Shown here: in pieces, positions 45,129 to 56,319 of the stretch
Position numbering within the stretch: position 1 is the first letter of the stretch
Layout of the letters: each line of letters begins with the position of its first letter
Assembly (NCBI GenBank): GCA_014529385.2
Contig: CM043942.1
Span: forward strand, 112,812,141 to 112,876,140
Direction: 5' to 3'
From: Adiantum capillus-veneris
Taxonomy: Eukaryota > Streptophyta > Polypodiopsida > Polypodiales > Pteridaceae
Length of the DNA stretch: 64,000 nucleotides
The notes under the pieces: generated by a model
Database searches by the model: none
The model's input: the letters and a program-made list of their open reading frames with translations, nothing else
Told to the model about the DNA's origin: nothing
Translations under genes and position numbers: made by a program

Positions 45129-45141
45129 GCTCTGATACCAA
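45129..45141 (-). promoter_or_regulatory. Primer-binding site of the minus-strand gypsy element
   Basis: On the minus strand the sequence is TTGGTATCAGAGC directly after an LTR end (...CTAGTCTTACA). It matches the initiator-Met tRNA primer. Confidence 0.85.
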
Positions 45142-45750
45142 TGTAAGACTAGAGGGAGCTGGGAACTCTTTCCTCCACCCAACCTTCCTTGACCCCCTTT
45201 ATAGGATGGTCACCCCTTGTGCTTGGCTCCCACCAGTCTTGGCCACCCTTGGCCTTATAAAGCTTAACCCACAGCTATTCTCAGAATCACAAATGAAAAC
45301 TTAAATCATAAGGTATCATTAAAAATAGCATGTAAAGGGCCACGCTAAAAAAAAAAACATCAAGTGATTTACATCAAAGATCCATAGATCTTTCACTCGA
45401 AAACACACTATTTCTATCAGATTCCAAAATGACCACAACAAGGAAATACAAGCTAAGAGATCGCATAGGTGAATTACATCATAGAGCATAGTGTGTGTTG
45501 AATTCATTATCTCATAAAACTTGGGCTCAAATATGTAAAAATTGGCCTATATACTTTGCCAATGGTCAAAGTCTGATCCTTTAGCCAATATGGCTCATAA
45601 ATTGGTAAGCTAAGTGCCCTAGATAAATAAGTTACAAGGTGGAAGCCATCAATCTCAATCTAATCAAGGATGTGTGGTGCTTCAAACTATAGTAGCTTCT
45701 ACAGGCATGTTCTCAACATATTGTTGAGCCATTTGAATGGACTCAAATAC
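45142..45750 (-). repeat. LTR of the minus-strand gypsy element (upper limit unknown)
   Basis: The lower end is fixed by TGTAAGACTAG (plus strand) next to the primer-binding site. A minus-strand TATA box (CTATAAAGGG) lies near 45,193-45,203. The other LTR end cannot be placed. 45,750 is only a guess at where other sequence begins. Confidence 0.5.
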
Positions 45751-45758
45751 TTGCAACA

Positions 45759-48700
45759 ATGGACACATGTGTGAACGAAACCACTCCTACTGTATTATGT
45801 GATGAACCAGGATATGGCATAATGCATATAATGGTAGTGATTGTGGATCAAGACTTAGATGATGAAGGAGGCATGGATCCATACATGCAAATAAGCTTGG
45901 GACATGATAAGTCCATTTTTAGTGCTTACATTGAAAGGGGAATTTCTTTAAATCTCGTTATCTTTGAGACATGGAATAGACTAGGAAAATGAACCATCAA
46001 ACCAAAGAAAACCGAATGATAATCCTTTTTGGAGAAATAACATGTACTCTCTTAGATCATTAATGCTCAAGGTCAGCTCTGGGTTACACAAGTTTTGTGT
46101 GTTGCCTTCAGCAAAGCTAGTAAATCAAGTTTTTTTTGGAAAGCCGTTGATGAAAAAGCACAATTTCTATGTGAATCGGGCTAAAGTCAACGTTTGATTC
46201 CATCATGAGTGTGAAATTTTAGTCATTCCATTCATCGTAAAAAATAAATGGAGGACAATACAAGATCAAATTGGATAATATTTGGCGTGAAGGCTACTAA
46301 AGTAGGATCATGGAACGCTACTCTCGATATAGACCCATTGATAGGGTTCACTTTGAAATGAGCCCAGAGGACATTTTTTACAATCCTTAGGTATAAAATC
46401 AAATGATTAGAAGGATAAGAGCAGAGATCAAGGAGAAACATGGATTGCAATACATGGTTGATAGAACCTTGAAGAAAAGACCTATATCATTAGTGTCTAG
46501 ATATTCACTTGCCAAAAGCTCATGTTTATCTCTAGTTAACATTGGACCACGCGATCCATCATTTCCTACCAAAATAAAGTGAGGCTTATACCATAGATAG
46601 ACCTAGAGTCAATGAACATATTTGTGCTTTCCGGTCTGAATTTAGACTAGTATACGTGAGAAGTGTTTCAACTTTTGGAACAAAATACTAGCATTTTGTG
46701 CAAGCAAAAGAGATCCCAATTGAATAAATAGATTCCAAGGGGTATAACTCATCATTGTGAAGAATTATCTATAGTGAGATTCTTCATAGCTGAAAAACAC
46801 TAGATCATGATCCATGATGTATCTCATAGTGGGGGCATCTAACTTGATAAGCTTGTAGGCATCCTATATTTCAAGTCTGGGCAAAAAAAACCCTCTAAGA
46901 TCGAGTTACAAGCAAAATAAGCTTGGTCCTAAGCCAGTTTGAGTGCTATTCCAAGTGAAATTCATTAAAATCTCTGTAACTATTGATACACAAGTCCAAA
47001 TTGAGTCACATATAGCTAGGAAAAAGGCTTGTGAGAAAAAAAAAATCAAGACATTTTTATATCAGGATTCATGATTCCAAACTTTTAGGGTTTCCAAGGT
47101 AGGTCCAAGAGTTTCTACATGAAGAGCAAGTGGCTGATAGACACAGACCATGGTTGGATGATTAGAGTTGCAAACAACTCATCAAGATATCTATATGGGG
47201 CTTGTCCAAATTTGAAAGTGACCATTAGTAATGTCAAAGTTGAGCAAAACTTCTTTGGGAGGAGATGTCTACTTATCCTTGGTCAGCCATACATAAGGGG
47301 TATTTACATGGAAACAAAGGTCTTGGATGAGAATTCTGCTTATGCTAGCTAAGGAGTATATCGAAAGAGATTTTTGTAGTTCTTGATTGTTTGTGTAAAT
47401 CATGAGAGGCATCGTGATAGTTTTTGTGACTATCCTCTACAAAATGCAAACAAAGAGTTCAAAGACTACATGGATATAAGGCGTTTTGGACATGTATCAT
47501 TGTAAAGAGAGATTGCAATGATACAAGAAGAAAATGTTTATTGCCTAATCCAAAGCAAGAAGAATCTTTTTCTATAGATTTTCAGTGAGGCTCAATATGC
47601 TTTATGAAGCTTGAGGATATGAAAATAAGTGCATGACAATATGTATATAATGTACAAAAAGAAATAAAGGAAAATAGTTTCATAGAGGATAGTGAATGTG
47701 TTTCAGATTTCTTTGAACAAGGTTCTCCTGTAGATACAATGTTGAAACTTGAAGCTATAATGATTCTAGCATCCAAGAGGGAATCCAAGTTGTGGAAGTG
47801 TGCTCTATGAAAATGTGCTCTTCCAAGTTGTGGAAGTGTGCTCTATGAAAATGTACAAAGTGATTGAGGATTTTGAAGATCATAAGGATTTCAATATCAA
47901 TGAAGTACTGGAAGTGCGGGTAGAGACCAAGTACAAAACAATGGCAAAGAAAGTGAGATCAATGGCCTTACCTTTATCATTGGATTGTAAGGAGAAGCTA
48001 GAATAAACTTCTTTGCAACCAAATCTCAGGGATCCAAGAAGAACTGCACAAAAGTTCACAATAAAATCTCTAAAAGAACTAAAAGTTGGTTGTGAGGAGT
48101 TTTAACACAAGGAGAGAAGAAGTGTTTAAAAGAAATTCTTTCAAGACATGGTAAGGCTTTTCCTTTTTAGCCACACGAGATAGGATGTGTTGATCCTAGT
48201 GTTGGTGCTCCTATGGTGATCTTCACCATCCCTCATGTACCTTGTAATTTGCCTCCAATCTCGATTCCGAAAGCATATTTGTCAAATCTAATAGAGCTAC
48301 TTAATGAAAACATTAGCATGGGTATTTTGGAACTATCATGTCCACCATATTCAAATAGGTGGTTGACTATGCCTAAAAATAGTGGAGCTTTGCGTTTCAT
48401 ACAAGATATGCAACCTATAAAAAAGGTTACCATCAAGAATATGGATAAAAGAACAACTGTGGATTAAGTTTTAGAGATATTTGTAGGAAAGCCAATTTAC
48501 TCAATGAAAAATCTCTATTTAGGGTACGATCAATTTCAACTAGATATTGAGAGAGATTTCTACAACCATAAAAATAGCTTTGGGATTGGTAAGGATGTGT
48601 AAATTACCTCAAGGAGAAAATTCAGTTTCACATATGATAAATAGGATAAACAAGGCTCTATGTGACAACATACCTCAAATCACAATGCCATTGTTTTTAG

Positions 48701-49175
48701 GTAAGGAGCAAACTCAGTTTCACATATGATGAATCGGATGAACAAGGCTCTACCTGACATTATACCTCAAATCACAATGCCATTAATAATGTTCTTATCC
48801 AAGGACATAAAGACATAGATAAAGATGAAGCTATGAGTGTCGTAGGTTTGTTGTAGACCATATCAAAGATTGTAAGAAGATTGTATTGAGGTTGGAAGAA
48901 AATCTTACCTTGTCAGGACAAAAGTCTATATTTGGAGTTAATGAAGTGTTGAGTGTCGGGCATATGTGTGTTGCTTATGGTAGAATGCCTTGTTCAAAAA
49001 AGATGTAGTAGATTGTTGAGAAAGAATGAGAAGTTTCAATGGGAAGAAGAGCGTACAAAAGCCACGAGGAAGCTAAAGAAGCTACTTCATTCATTATCAA
49101 CCTTGAGATATCAGAGCTTTGGTGTGCTAGCTACGTTATTACCATGCTTTTTTGTTAGTATGATTATCATTCTTT
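45759..49175 (+). pseudogene. Gypsy element, plus strand (protease to RT)
   Basis: The first kilobase is barely readable. At 47,119-47,352 there is a retropepsin-like segment: LIDTDHGWMIRVANNSS, GACPNLKV, LILGQPYI..METKVLDENSAYA. From 47,380 a VNHERHRDS stretch follows, then TKYKTMAKKVRSMALPL (47,940) and the RT: IPHVPCNLPPISIPKAYL, MGILELSCPPYSNRW, GALRFIQDMQP (48,213-48,467), YLGYDQFQL (~48,530), ITMPL (~48,780) and KLLRKNEKFQWEEE (~49,060). Every section carries stops. Integrase of the same kind appears at 51.4-52.4 kb, after foreign sequence. Confidence 0.75.
48623..48786 (+). repeat. Tandem duplication inside gypsy RT
   Basis: A ~72-base unit starting CAGTTTCACATATGAT, containing AACAAGGCTCTA and ending CACAATGCCATT, occurs at 48,623 and again at 48,715. 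The step is 92 bases. Confidence 0.85.
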
Positions 49176-49502
49176 AATTATCATTAGCATTTCCATTAGA
49201 TTTCTCTACCCTCTAATCAATTCACGACGACTAAGCTATGTATGGGCAAGTTCTTGGTGAAAGTCCACTGAGCCACTACCCTCCATAGCTAGGTCGAGTT
49301 TGATTAAGAGATCCTTGCACTAAATTATGATCGATTTTTGCACTTATTGCGTCTTCGACTAATTTTACTAAGTGATTTTTCTTCTTCCATTTGCTACATA
49401 ACGTTGAAGCCACACTCACAAGCTACCCGAAGAGCTCTCAAGCACCTCAATCACGGCTCAAGAGCTTCCTCATCCATATGTCCAACTTTGGTACTTAAAA
49501 TA

Positions 49503-49529
49503 GGTGTGTGTGTGTGTGTGTGTGTGTTT
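49503..49529. repeat. (GT)n microsatellite
   Basis: About 13 GT units. Confidence 0.95.
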
Positions 49530-49559
49530 TGTGGGAGAAGCCTTGCAAAATCGAGTTGA

Positions 49560-49980
49560 AATATCTTTTTTTTGGACTATTCCTCACGTCGACCCCATTG
49601 GGCCCCTTGGCCTAGCTCAAACAACATAGTTTGGTGTGGATTTGGAAGGTTGTGAGTTTAATGTGGGAGAGCAAGCCGGGCGGATTCCTAGCAGGCGGTA
49701 AATTCACCTTTTTGATAAAGGCGGGTCCGCCATCGACCAGTTGGTTTGCTCGAACGGCGTCCAGTGACTTTGTTTGCGTGGGCATTGACGGCCGACCGCG
49801 AACACTGGCCATCTGCGATCCGGCCACGGACTTCACCAAGGCGCCAAGTTGCTTTTAAGGCCCAAATCGGATCTGCCTCATGCAAGCCTCCCTTCTCGCA
49901 CTACTCCACTTTACTTCCCACGGGCCTCAAGAATTCTAGTTAAGCGGTCTTTTCCACAAAGGTCGAAAAGGGCCCATAAT
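49560..49980. other. GC-rich island, origin unknown
   Basis: From about 49,660 to 49,930 the sequence is clearly richer in GC and CpG (GGCGGGTCCGCC, GACGGCCGACCGCG) than anything within several kilobases. It is open in several frames on both strands, as GC-rich DNA tends to be, so no gene is called. It may be part of an LTR or a piece of an unrelated insertion. Confidence 0.4.
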
Positions 49981-50250
49981 CAAAAGTTGTTCCCACATGC
50001 AGTGAAACCAAGGTGACTAAAGCATTCCACAAAAGAACAACCTCCATAAGGTTATTTCAAAGGAGTAGAGCTTTACTAAAGGGATTTTCACTCTCACTCT
50101 CTCATTCTCTCTGTCTCTTAACTTGCAATGAAATAAACCCAACCGAGCACAACAACTTTGAATAAATTTAAATTCTTGTGCACCGTGTAAAGAGGTAGAC
50201 ACTGGCTAGGAGAGTCTCCTAAGCTAAGACCCCTCTATTAGCACAAATGG
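49981..50250. other. No gene seen
   Basis: Leader-like region before the copia gag remnant. No primer-binding site is visible. Confidence 0.35.
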
Positions 50251-50252
50251 GA

Positions 50253-51179
50253 CATAAAGGAATAGAAAAGTTCAACGGGAAAGGGTTCACACCTTGCAAA
50301 CAAAGTTAAGAGGATACCTCATGAAAAAATGTTTGTGGTCTGTCATCAGCACTGCCTTAGAGCAACAAGCCGAACCTGATGGAGTGCACATTAGGACATC
50401 CACACTCATAGTAAGCGCATAGAATTTGACCAAGAACGAACAAGCATTATGAATTATCATCACTTCCTTGCATGACAACTATGTGGCTTTCATAGACGAA
50501 TGTAAGCATGCACATGAAGCATGGCATGATGTCCTAGAAAGTAATTTTGGAGCCAGGGCCAGAAAGAGTAAAGTTAGTCTCAAAAGACAACTTTATAAGA
50601 TCATTATGACTGAAGGGGAGAACATTGCTAACCTAGTAAATAGGCTTAAGAGCATTGTCACGCAACTCACTTACATCTAAGTCGAAGTACCAAAAGACGA
50701 TAAAGTGGCGTACTATTAAGTGCACTTCCACCTTATTATAACCACTTAGTCACAATTCTTGAAGAAAAAGAACCCGCTCCATCTTTCCAAGAGTTATCAA
50801 CTCAATCAAAGTAGAAGAAAGAAAGTAGAAAGATTCATTAACATCATCAAGAGGGGCTTTTGTCTCAGCATCCTCAAGGGGAAGATATTCACCATTGACA
50901 TCATCAACTGGAAGAAAGTGTTATGAATGTGGAAGAATGGGACATGTAGCGAAAGACCGCTACACAAACAAACCTTGCAATAAATACAGTAAGAAGGGAC
51001 ACCCTCCTTCTCGATGCTACTCAAATGGAGGTAGTAGCAGTGGAGAAAGCAGCAGTAATAGAAGCAACATCAGAAGCTACGAAGGAAAGAGACCTAACAA
51101 AGGATCAAATCACATGGTAAAAGACGAAGAAGAAGAAGAAGGCGAGAATAACCTTGTCTTCTATGACGACATACTTTGA
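50253..51179 (+). pseudogene. Copia gag remnant with broken zinc knuckles
   Basis: The frame starts with IEKFNGKGFT and RGYLMKKCLWSVI (copia Gag entry). It continues with HDNYVAFIDECKHAHEAWHDVLESNF and KRQLYKIIMTEGENIANLVNRLKSI (50,468-50,680). After stops comes KCYECGRMGHVAKDR and CNKYSKKGHPPSRC (50,895-51,010). Knuckle 1 has lost its last Cys (now Arg) and knuckle 2 its second Cys (now Tyr). An acidic tail ends at 51,179. No copia pol follows; gypsy integrase does. Confidence 0.7.
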
Positions 51180-51219
51180 AGATGCAGCCTCTCTACTCGT
51201 AGGGGAGGGCTTTTATTTT

Positions 51220-51312
51220 CCTGTGTGGTTATTATCATCCTGTGTGGATTTTGTCAACCTGTGTGGATTTTACCATCCTGTGTGGATACCAACTTATCTT
51301 CCTGTGTGGATA
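51220..51312 (+). repeat. Five spaced copies of CCTGTGTGG
   Basis: CCTGTGTGG(AT) occurs at 51,220, 51,239, 51,258, 51,277 and 51,301. The step is 19, 19, 19 and 24 bases. This is a young tandem array of a 19-bp unit, directly after the gag remnant stop. Confidence 0.9.
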
Positions 51313-51419
51313 TTATATCTTTAGTATTTTGTCTTAGTCCAAACCTCAAGAGGTGGATTGTAAAGTATTTTGTCGAAGAAGGATAATTAAATTGAGCAAG
51401 AATTTAAAAGGATAAGAAG

Positions 51420-52400
51420 GAAAGCATATGGATACTTCTCAAGGGATGGCAACTGATGAAAGCGTCATAAACGAAGAGATGGAACACCATTGCGAGAAGT
51501 GTGCGACAAAGCTACTCAACAAGATATGAGCAAGGAGTTCCAAGAAAGCATGTGGGCAAGACATCCGGTAGTATGAGCAACATTTGCCAAAGCAAAAGAA
51601 AGGTATTGGTGGAAAGGGATGTAAGATGTGACTGCGTTTGTCGAATCTTGTGTAACATATCAACTGTTTTCAAATGTACGATATTGTGATGGATTAGGTC
51701 CTATTTATCCATTGACGATACATTACAAATGGATTGTGAACTTGATCACAATGGCGTTGTTGAGACTTTGACAAATGAGGTATTTGATGATTGCAAGAGA
51801 AGATTTATCTAAATCAAGCTGAAGGTCGTGCATTAAAGACAAAAAAATACAAAACTAAAGATGTGATGTCACTATGAATGTGTGAGAAAGATAAGTGTAG
51901 ATAGAAGAAAATTGGATGTTAAAGAAGCAAGGGAATTCTTCTCTAGGATGGGCATCAAACTAACTTTAACTAGTTCATATAACCCAGAGCACAATGACAA
52001 AAGTGAAAGAGAGCATCCTCCAATAAGTAATCTTATTTTAGGAGCGTAATCTCAATGCATAGCAAGAAAAAAAAATACATTGATACAAGGGCCATAAAAC
52101 TCAAGAAAGAATGGTAATCTGACATGCAATCCATGTTTACACAAATTTTATTTTAAAAAAAAGAAGAGAATTCTTTGCGAGGATGGGCATCGAACGAACT
52201 TTAACTAATCATATAACCTAGAGCGCAATGACAAGTGAAAGAAAGCATCCTCCTATAAGTAATCTTATTTTAGGAGCGTAATCTCAATGCATAACAAAAA
52301 AAATTCCATGGATATAAGGGCTGTTGAACTCTGGTCATATGACATGCAATGCATGTTCACATTGAAATTTTATAATGAAAAAAATATAACCCGAATGCAA
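51420..52400 (+). pseudogene. Gypsy integrase remnant with tandem-duplicated end
   Basis: Degenerate plus-strand coding with DESVINEEMEHHCEKCATK, LFSNVRYCDGLGPIYPLTIHYKW (~51,670-51,735), then AREFFSRMGIKLTLTSSYNPEHNDKSEREHPPI (51,925-52,025). The last segments match the core and the 'YNPE.NGK.ERGHPPI' motif of a gypsy integrase. The final ~235 bases (from ~51,932) are repeated from ~52,167 to ~52,400, so the same motif appears twice. It fits the gypsy pol of 47-49 kb, from which about 2.3 kb of other sequence separates it. Confidence 0.65.
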
Positions 52401-52771
52401 ATTTTGTCGAACAAATAAATATGCATTATTCTTTTTACATAGGCAATTTGAATTCTGGACATACCCAACCCCCTTGAAGCATGCAAACATATTGAAACTA
52501 CAAGAGCTAAATAAATAACAATATAAACCTCTCTAATAGGATGTGTAGAGTGCTCTTAATACCAATATTGTGAAAATGACAAAAAATAGCACTCAGTTTT
52601 AAACCCAATTTAGGTTGGAAAATCCAATGCACGCAAAAGGCAACCACGTAAAATCAATAGCCCCAAAAAAAAAAAAATCAACTCATAAACCAACTTTGTG
52701 GATACAAAACACTACAAAAGGTGATTCCAATAGTTTGTAATAATTCTTATAATAACCGAGCACAAAAGTGA

Positions 52772-52819
<48 letters not shown>

Positions 52820-52965
52820 AAAGTTCACACCTAGCAGTTTAGGATTCCACAATATTTTATTTTGTCATATGGTTACTTTGACTTTGTATCAGATCCACCA
52901 CATTGTAACTTTTTGGTCTCATAGGTCACTTTGGCCTTTTGAAGACATTAATATAACATTTCATT

Positions 52966-53016
<51 letters not shown>

Positions 53017-53285
53017 GTAGATCATTGTGAGTTGTAGGAAGACAAGAATTTTCTGATGTATAAAATAAAATGAGGCACTTTGAACAAGCACTCGATTCGT
53101 CAAACAAGCAGCTATCTCTAAACCTGATCAACAGTAGGTGCTAAGACATAACTAAATGCGAAGCTTGTTTCCAATGTGATAGGTGGAAGACGTAAATTTG
53201 GTAAATATAGCTTATCCCTTTGGCAGCAAGCTACTTATACGAGGGTTTGTATATTAACCCTCAAAATAAAACAGACATGTTGATG
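52401..53285. other. No gene; two CT microsatellites
   Basis: AT-rich. (CT)n runs lie at 52,777-52,817 and 52,969-53,014. No coding motif seen. Confidence 0.6.
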
Positions 53286-53381
53286 GATCTACATGCAGCC
53301 CATTTTCTCTAGGGTGACAGATGGATCCACAATGATCTACATGCAGCCCATTTTCTCTGGGGTGACAGATGGATCCACGAT
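53286..53381. repeat. 48-bp tandem duplication
   Basis: The unit starting GATCTACATGCAGCCC and ending GATGGATCCACAAT occurs at 53,286 and 53,334, with one or two differences. Confidence 0.9.
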
Positions 53382-54263
53382 ATTGGATTACTAAGCGGGG
53401 TCATGAAGAACAAGTCATACATGTTAAACTTGCTCACTAGCTTTTGTTTTAGGATCTACATCCAGATCCCCAAGGATTATCTATTTTGGTACTTTGTTTA
53501 AATGGATTGAGTTTTGGTGCCTCTTCGTGTTATTGTAATGACACTGTCATTCCTCATCAATCATGATTCAAAGAAGACAGTCATCACATTGAAGGGAAAA
53601 TAGGATGCTTTTGAAAGGAAACAAAAAAAAAAAATCCACATTTTCAAAGCTTTGCATGTAGGGTAGAGGAGCCAACACAAGCTGTCTCATATGTATTACC
53701 AGCCAAAAGGCCAGGGTGTGTGTGATTCGTAGATTAAGAATCTCACAGTCGGTCCTTCAATTCAAGTCATGAACCACCATGACCTCAGCCTTATACTCAA
53801 ACTGGCTACTAGCAATTACAAAGATAACATTACACCCAAACTCAAACTGGCTACTGAATACAAGGATGACTGCTGCCTTCTCCTTTTTGGTGGGTTCACA
53901 ACTGGAAGGTAGTTCAGTGAAGGTTTTTCTGCATGCGCGCGTGTGCAACTGGTAATATATTAACCATTTGTGGTATGTAGCATTGCTGTCTAAAAAAGCA
54001 CATTTCGATTAGGCTTTTATTACAGTGATAAACACGTCTAACTTAAGGATTGTCAATTTGTAGGTCCTTTTCTAGCAAAGCACTCTGAGGAGTGACCTCA
54101 AAGACAACCCAAAATCCAAACCATCATATACACCATACATGCTGAGAAGTGCTCGAATTAAAAAATGAACTAATCATGCTACAAATACTTTACAAGGAGG
54201 TCTGATTGTTTGGAAGGCTTCAGTCTACAGCTTTGTCCAAGATGAACATCACCAAAAACGTAC
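53382..54263. other. No gene seen
   Basis: No recognisable motif. ACTCAAACTGGCTACT is repeated near 53,797 and 53,840. Confidence 0.4.
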
Positions 54264-54431
54264 CTGTCATACATCTCCATAAGTTAAGTACATCTTGTTT
54301 TGTGCCTTTGTTCTTCATCACATTTATTGCAGACATGCATCCACACCTGTATTCGCAATATTCTGAAACAGCACATCTTGCTTTTGCATAGTCCCAAAAG
54401 CAATCCTCATCCCTTATTGGATAGCGTACAC
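54264..54431 (-). CDS. Candidate isolated host exon
   Basis: On the minus strand an open 168-base segment lies between an acceptor CTTATTTTGCAG and a donor CAG/GTACGT. Its product contains RYPIRDEDCFWDYAKARCA, SEYCEYRCGC and LNLWRCM, rich in Cys, Trp and aromatic residues. It looks like part of a real globular plant protein, not of a retroelement. I cannot name the family. No matching neighbouring exon was found, so it may be a captured or orphaned exon, or one exon of a gene with long introns. Confidence 0.45.
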
Positions 54432-55080
54432 CTGCAAAATAAGTCGCTCTTACAAGTGTCAGCTTCATGCAGCAAAAGATGAAATCACTTTTCTACCAAA
54501 GAAAACAATCTTGAAAGACATAAGACAGATATTCTGGACCTAAATTGAGATTACATGGACGACAATTTGCACTCACACTCCTACTTAACAATCTATTCAT
54601 GCTAGCATACATTTCTGATTAGGTGTGTACTGATCTCTGTTGTGCACCATTCCAACAGTCAACCAGATTGCTAGAGTACCTGGCATAATGGATTTGCCCT
54701 CATGCATAAATGTTATGGATGCGTTCCATAAACTTTATTGACAAAGCAACTCGAATAAGTGCATTTCTAGGTCAGTGTAACAAGAATCCTACCCAAAAGG
54801 CTCATGTCCTTCACCACCAAACCAAACCACAGTGGGTGTGCCATAGAGTAACCTAGGGACTAGCACATATGCCAAGGGATGCAAATAAACCTACAGTCCT
54901 TTTTATAGAAAATTGGCCAGTTTACATTGGCTGTAAACTACTACCGGCACTGATCTTTAAGCACGGGGACATCATAACTTCCGCAATACAGAAATGCATG
55001 CAAAACACCTACCACAAGGTGTGTAGAGGTTGGAGGAGTATAAAGGAGCATGAAGAGGCTGCAAAGCAGAAAAACAAGAT
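54432..55080. other. No gene seen
   Basis: No recognisable coding or repeat structure. Confidence 0.35.
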
Positions 55081-55084
55081 TTGT

Positions 55085-56055
55085 ACTTCTCTTGTACACT
55101 CACCTACCTCATGAAGTAATAACACATCGATATGTTTCGTGCGAGTATGAAACATGGCATTTTTAGCCAAGTCTAGAGCACTCACATTATCACAGTGTGG
55201 CTGAGACATATTCAACCTCTGTAGTAGACAATGCTACAATCCTCTGCAATCGAGAAACTAAATACATATCCACTGGTAGACTCGCAACTACACAGATCAC
55301 CAACCATGTTAGCATCACAATTACCCTGTAAAATTAGAGCACTGCCGCAATAACATATACATGTGTCCATCATACCTTTGATGTACCGAAGTAAGCATTT
55401 CATTGTCTCCCAATGTGCCTCGCCAGGGTTAGACATATATCTACTCACCACTCCCACTGCATATGCAATGTCTGGCCGGGTAGCAACCATGGCATACATC
55501 AAACTTCAAAGATCCACAAACTGAAGCATAAGGAATACCCTTTGTTGTGCTGGCTCAATCACTTTTTGGGCAATCAGCTTTGCTAAGCTTCAAGTGTGGA
55601 GGCATAGGTATCCCAAGCGGCTTAGCATTTTGCATATGAAACCTTTCAAGTACCTTGCAGAGATACTTTCCTTGAGATAGATATACTCTCCTGATGCGCA
55701 TACCCAAAATATGTTCAGCTGATCCCAAATCCTTCATAAAGAAGGCTGATTTCAACTGCTCTTTCTAGACATATAATGCTTCCTTGTCCTTGGAAGGGAG
55801 AAGCATATCATCCACATAAAGTATCAAACTGATGAGGCTGTTATCTTCAGCCTTTTTCGTGTATAGACAATGATTCGCATGACTTCTCTTAAACCCATGT
55901 GAAAGCATAAAGGCATCAAACTTTTTGAACCATTGCCTAGGAGCTTGTTTCAGCCCATAAAGACTCCTCAAGAGCTTACATACTAAATGCTCCTTTCCTC
56001 GCACAACAAAACCATCGGGCTGCATGTTACATCCCTCAAGATGGGCGTGTGCAGT
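55085..56055 (-). pseudogene. Copia RT and RNase H remnant
   Basis: Minus-strand order: HLEGCNMQPDGFVVRGKEHLVCKLLRSLYGLKQ and LILYVDDML (56,050-55,765), then FFMKDLGSAEHILGMRI and VLERFHMQNAKP (55,755-55,555), then YAMVATRPDIAYAVGVVSRYM and STSGYVFS (55,502-55,212), then CDNVSALDLAKNAMF and RTKHIDV (55,215-55,110). All belong to copia RT and RNase H. Stops or frame changes separate the blocks. It ends abruptly beside the LINE at about 56,055. It is more diverged from the complete copia at 34.8-40.4 kb than a sister copy would be. Confidence 0.85.
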
Positions 56056-56091
56056 ATGTCCGGCTAGTGTGAACCTGGCCTTTAGTCATGA

Positions 56092-56319
56092 AGTCCTAAG
56101 TGCTTGCCATGCTATGTACACATTCATGAGGACTCCTGGACAAAGGAGATTGCTTTACATACGGCTCGCTCTGCTTGGGCTTGGGCTTGGGCCAGGCACT
56201 CGTTGCAGTCACGCCTATCTAGAGGACGCTCGGATGCGGATTACTCCCCATCCAAGCTAGCCTCGAAGAAAGCCCGTCTGGCTGCTGCGGCAGCATCTAT
56301 TCTCTCTCGCTCCCCATGA
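56092..56319 (+). pseudogene. Possible end of LINE ORF1
   Basis: A frame open from 56,092 ends in a Ser/Arg/Ala-rich stretch (SKLASKKARLAAAAAS) at TGA 56,317-56,319. That stop overlaps the ATG of the endonuclease/RT frame at 56,316 in an ATGA arrangement. Such overlap is known between LINE ORF1 and ORF2. The rest of ORF1 is not present, so this is inference from position and basic composition. Confidence 0.35.

Larger units (their letters stand above)
41160..45141 (-). pseudogene. Gypsy element, 5' half (gag, protease, start of RT)
   Basis: Minus-strand order from a primer-binding site at 45,141-45,129. Gag pieces lie at 43,444-43,118 (IEFLDLQEFRAL, then a charged end) and 43,084-42,869 (TLKDEAYKRWISLKEKG, then FEDVFRKEF). 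There is a knuckle-like remnant near 42,480. A protease/linker segment lies at 41,947-41,546 ending LLTKYKDVFPKKL and RHNIDMV. An RT start follows at 41,520-41,300 (FSPLASPILLMKKKNG). Similarity fades at ~41,260, where the gene on the other side begins. Frequent stops and frameshifts. A long stretch (43.5-44.9 kb) between LTR and gag shows no clear coding. Confidence 0.7.

Noticed and set aside
25000-45141. One gypsy element split in two by the 27-41 kb block
   Set aside because: Both minus-strand gypsy fragments contain the same RT entry (VKKKD.. / MKKKNG, then IKNKY.LP). They overlap and cannot be two halves of one element.
45120-45145. tRNA gene near 45.13 kb
   Set aside because: The GCTCTGATACCA string is the reverse of a retrotransposon primer-binding site beside an LTR end. 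No cloverleaf is present.
49631-49943. Several overlapping frames in the GC-rich patch
   Set aside because: All three or more frames on both strands are open, which follows from composition. None has a recognisable motif.
53757-53948. Minus-strand frame at 53.8 kb as a gene
   Set aside because: It contains an internal direct repeat and no known motif, and there is no splice or promoter support.
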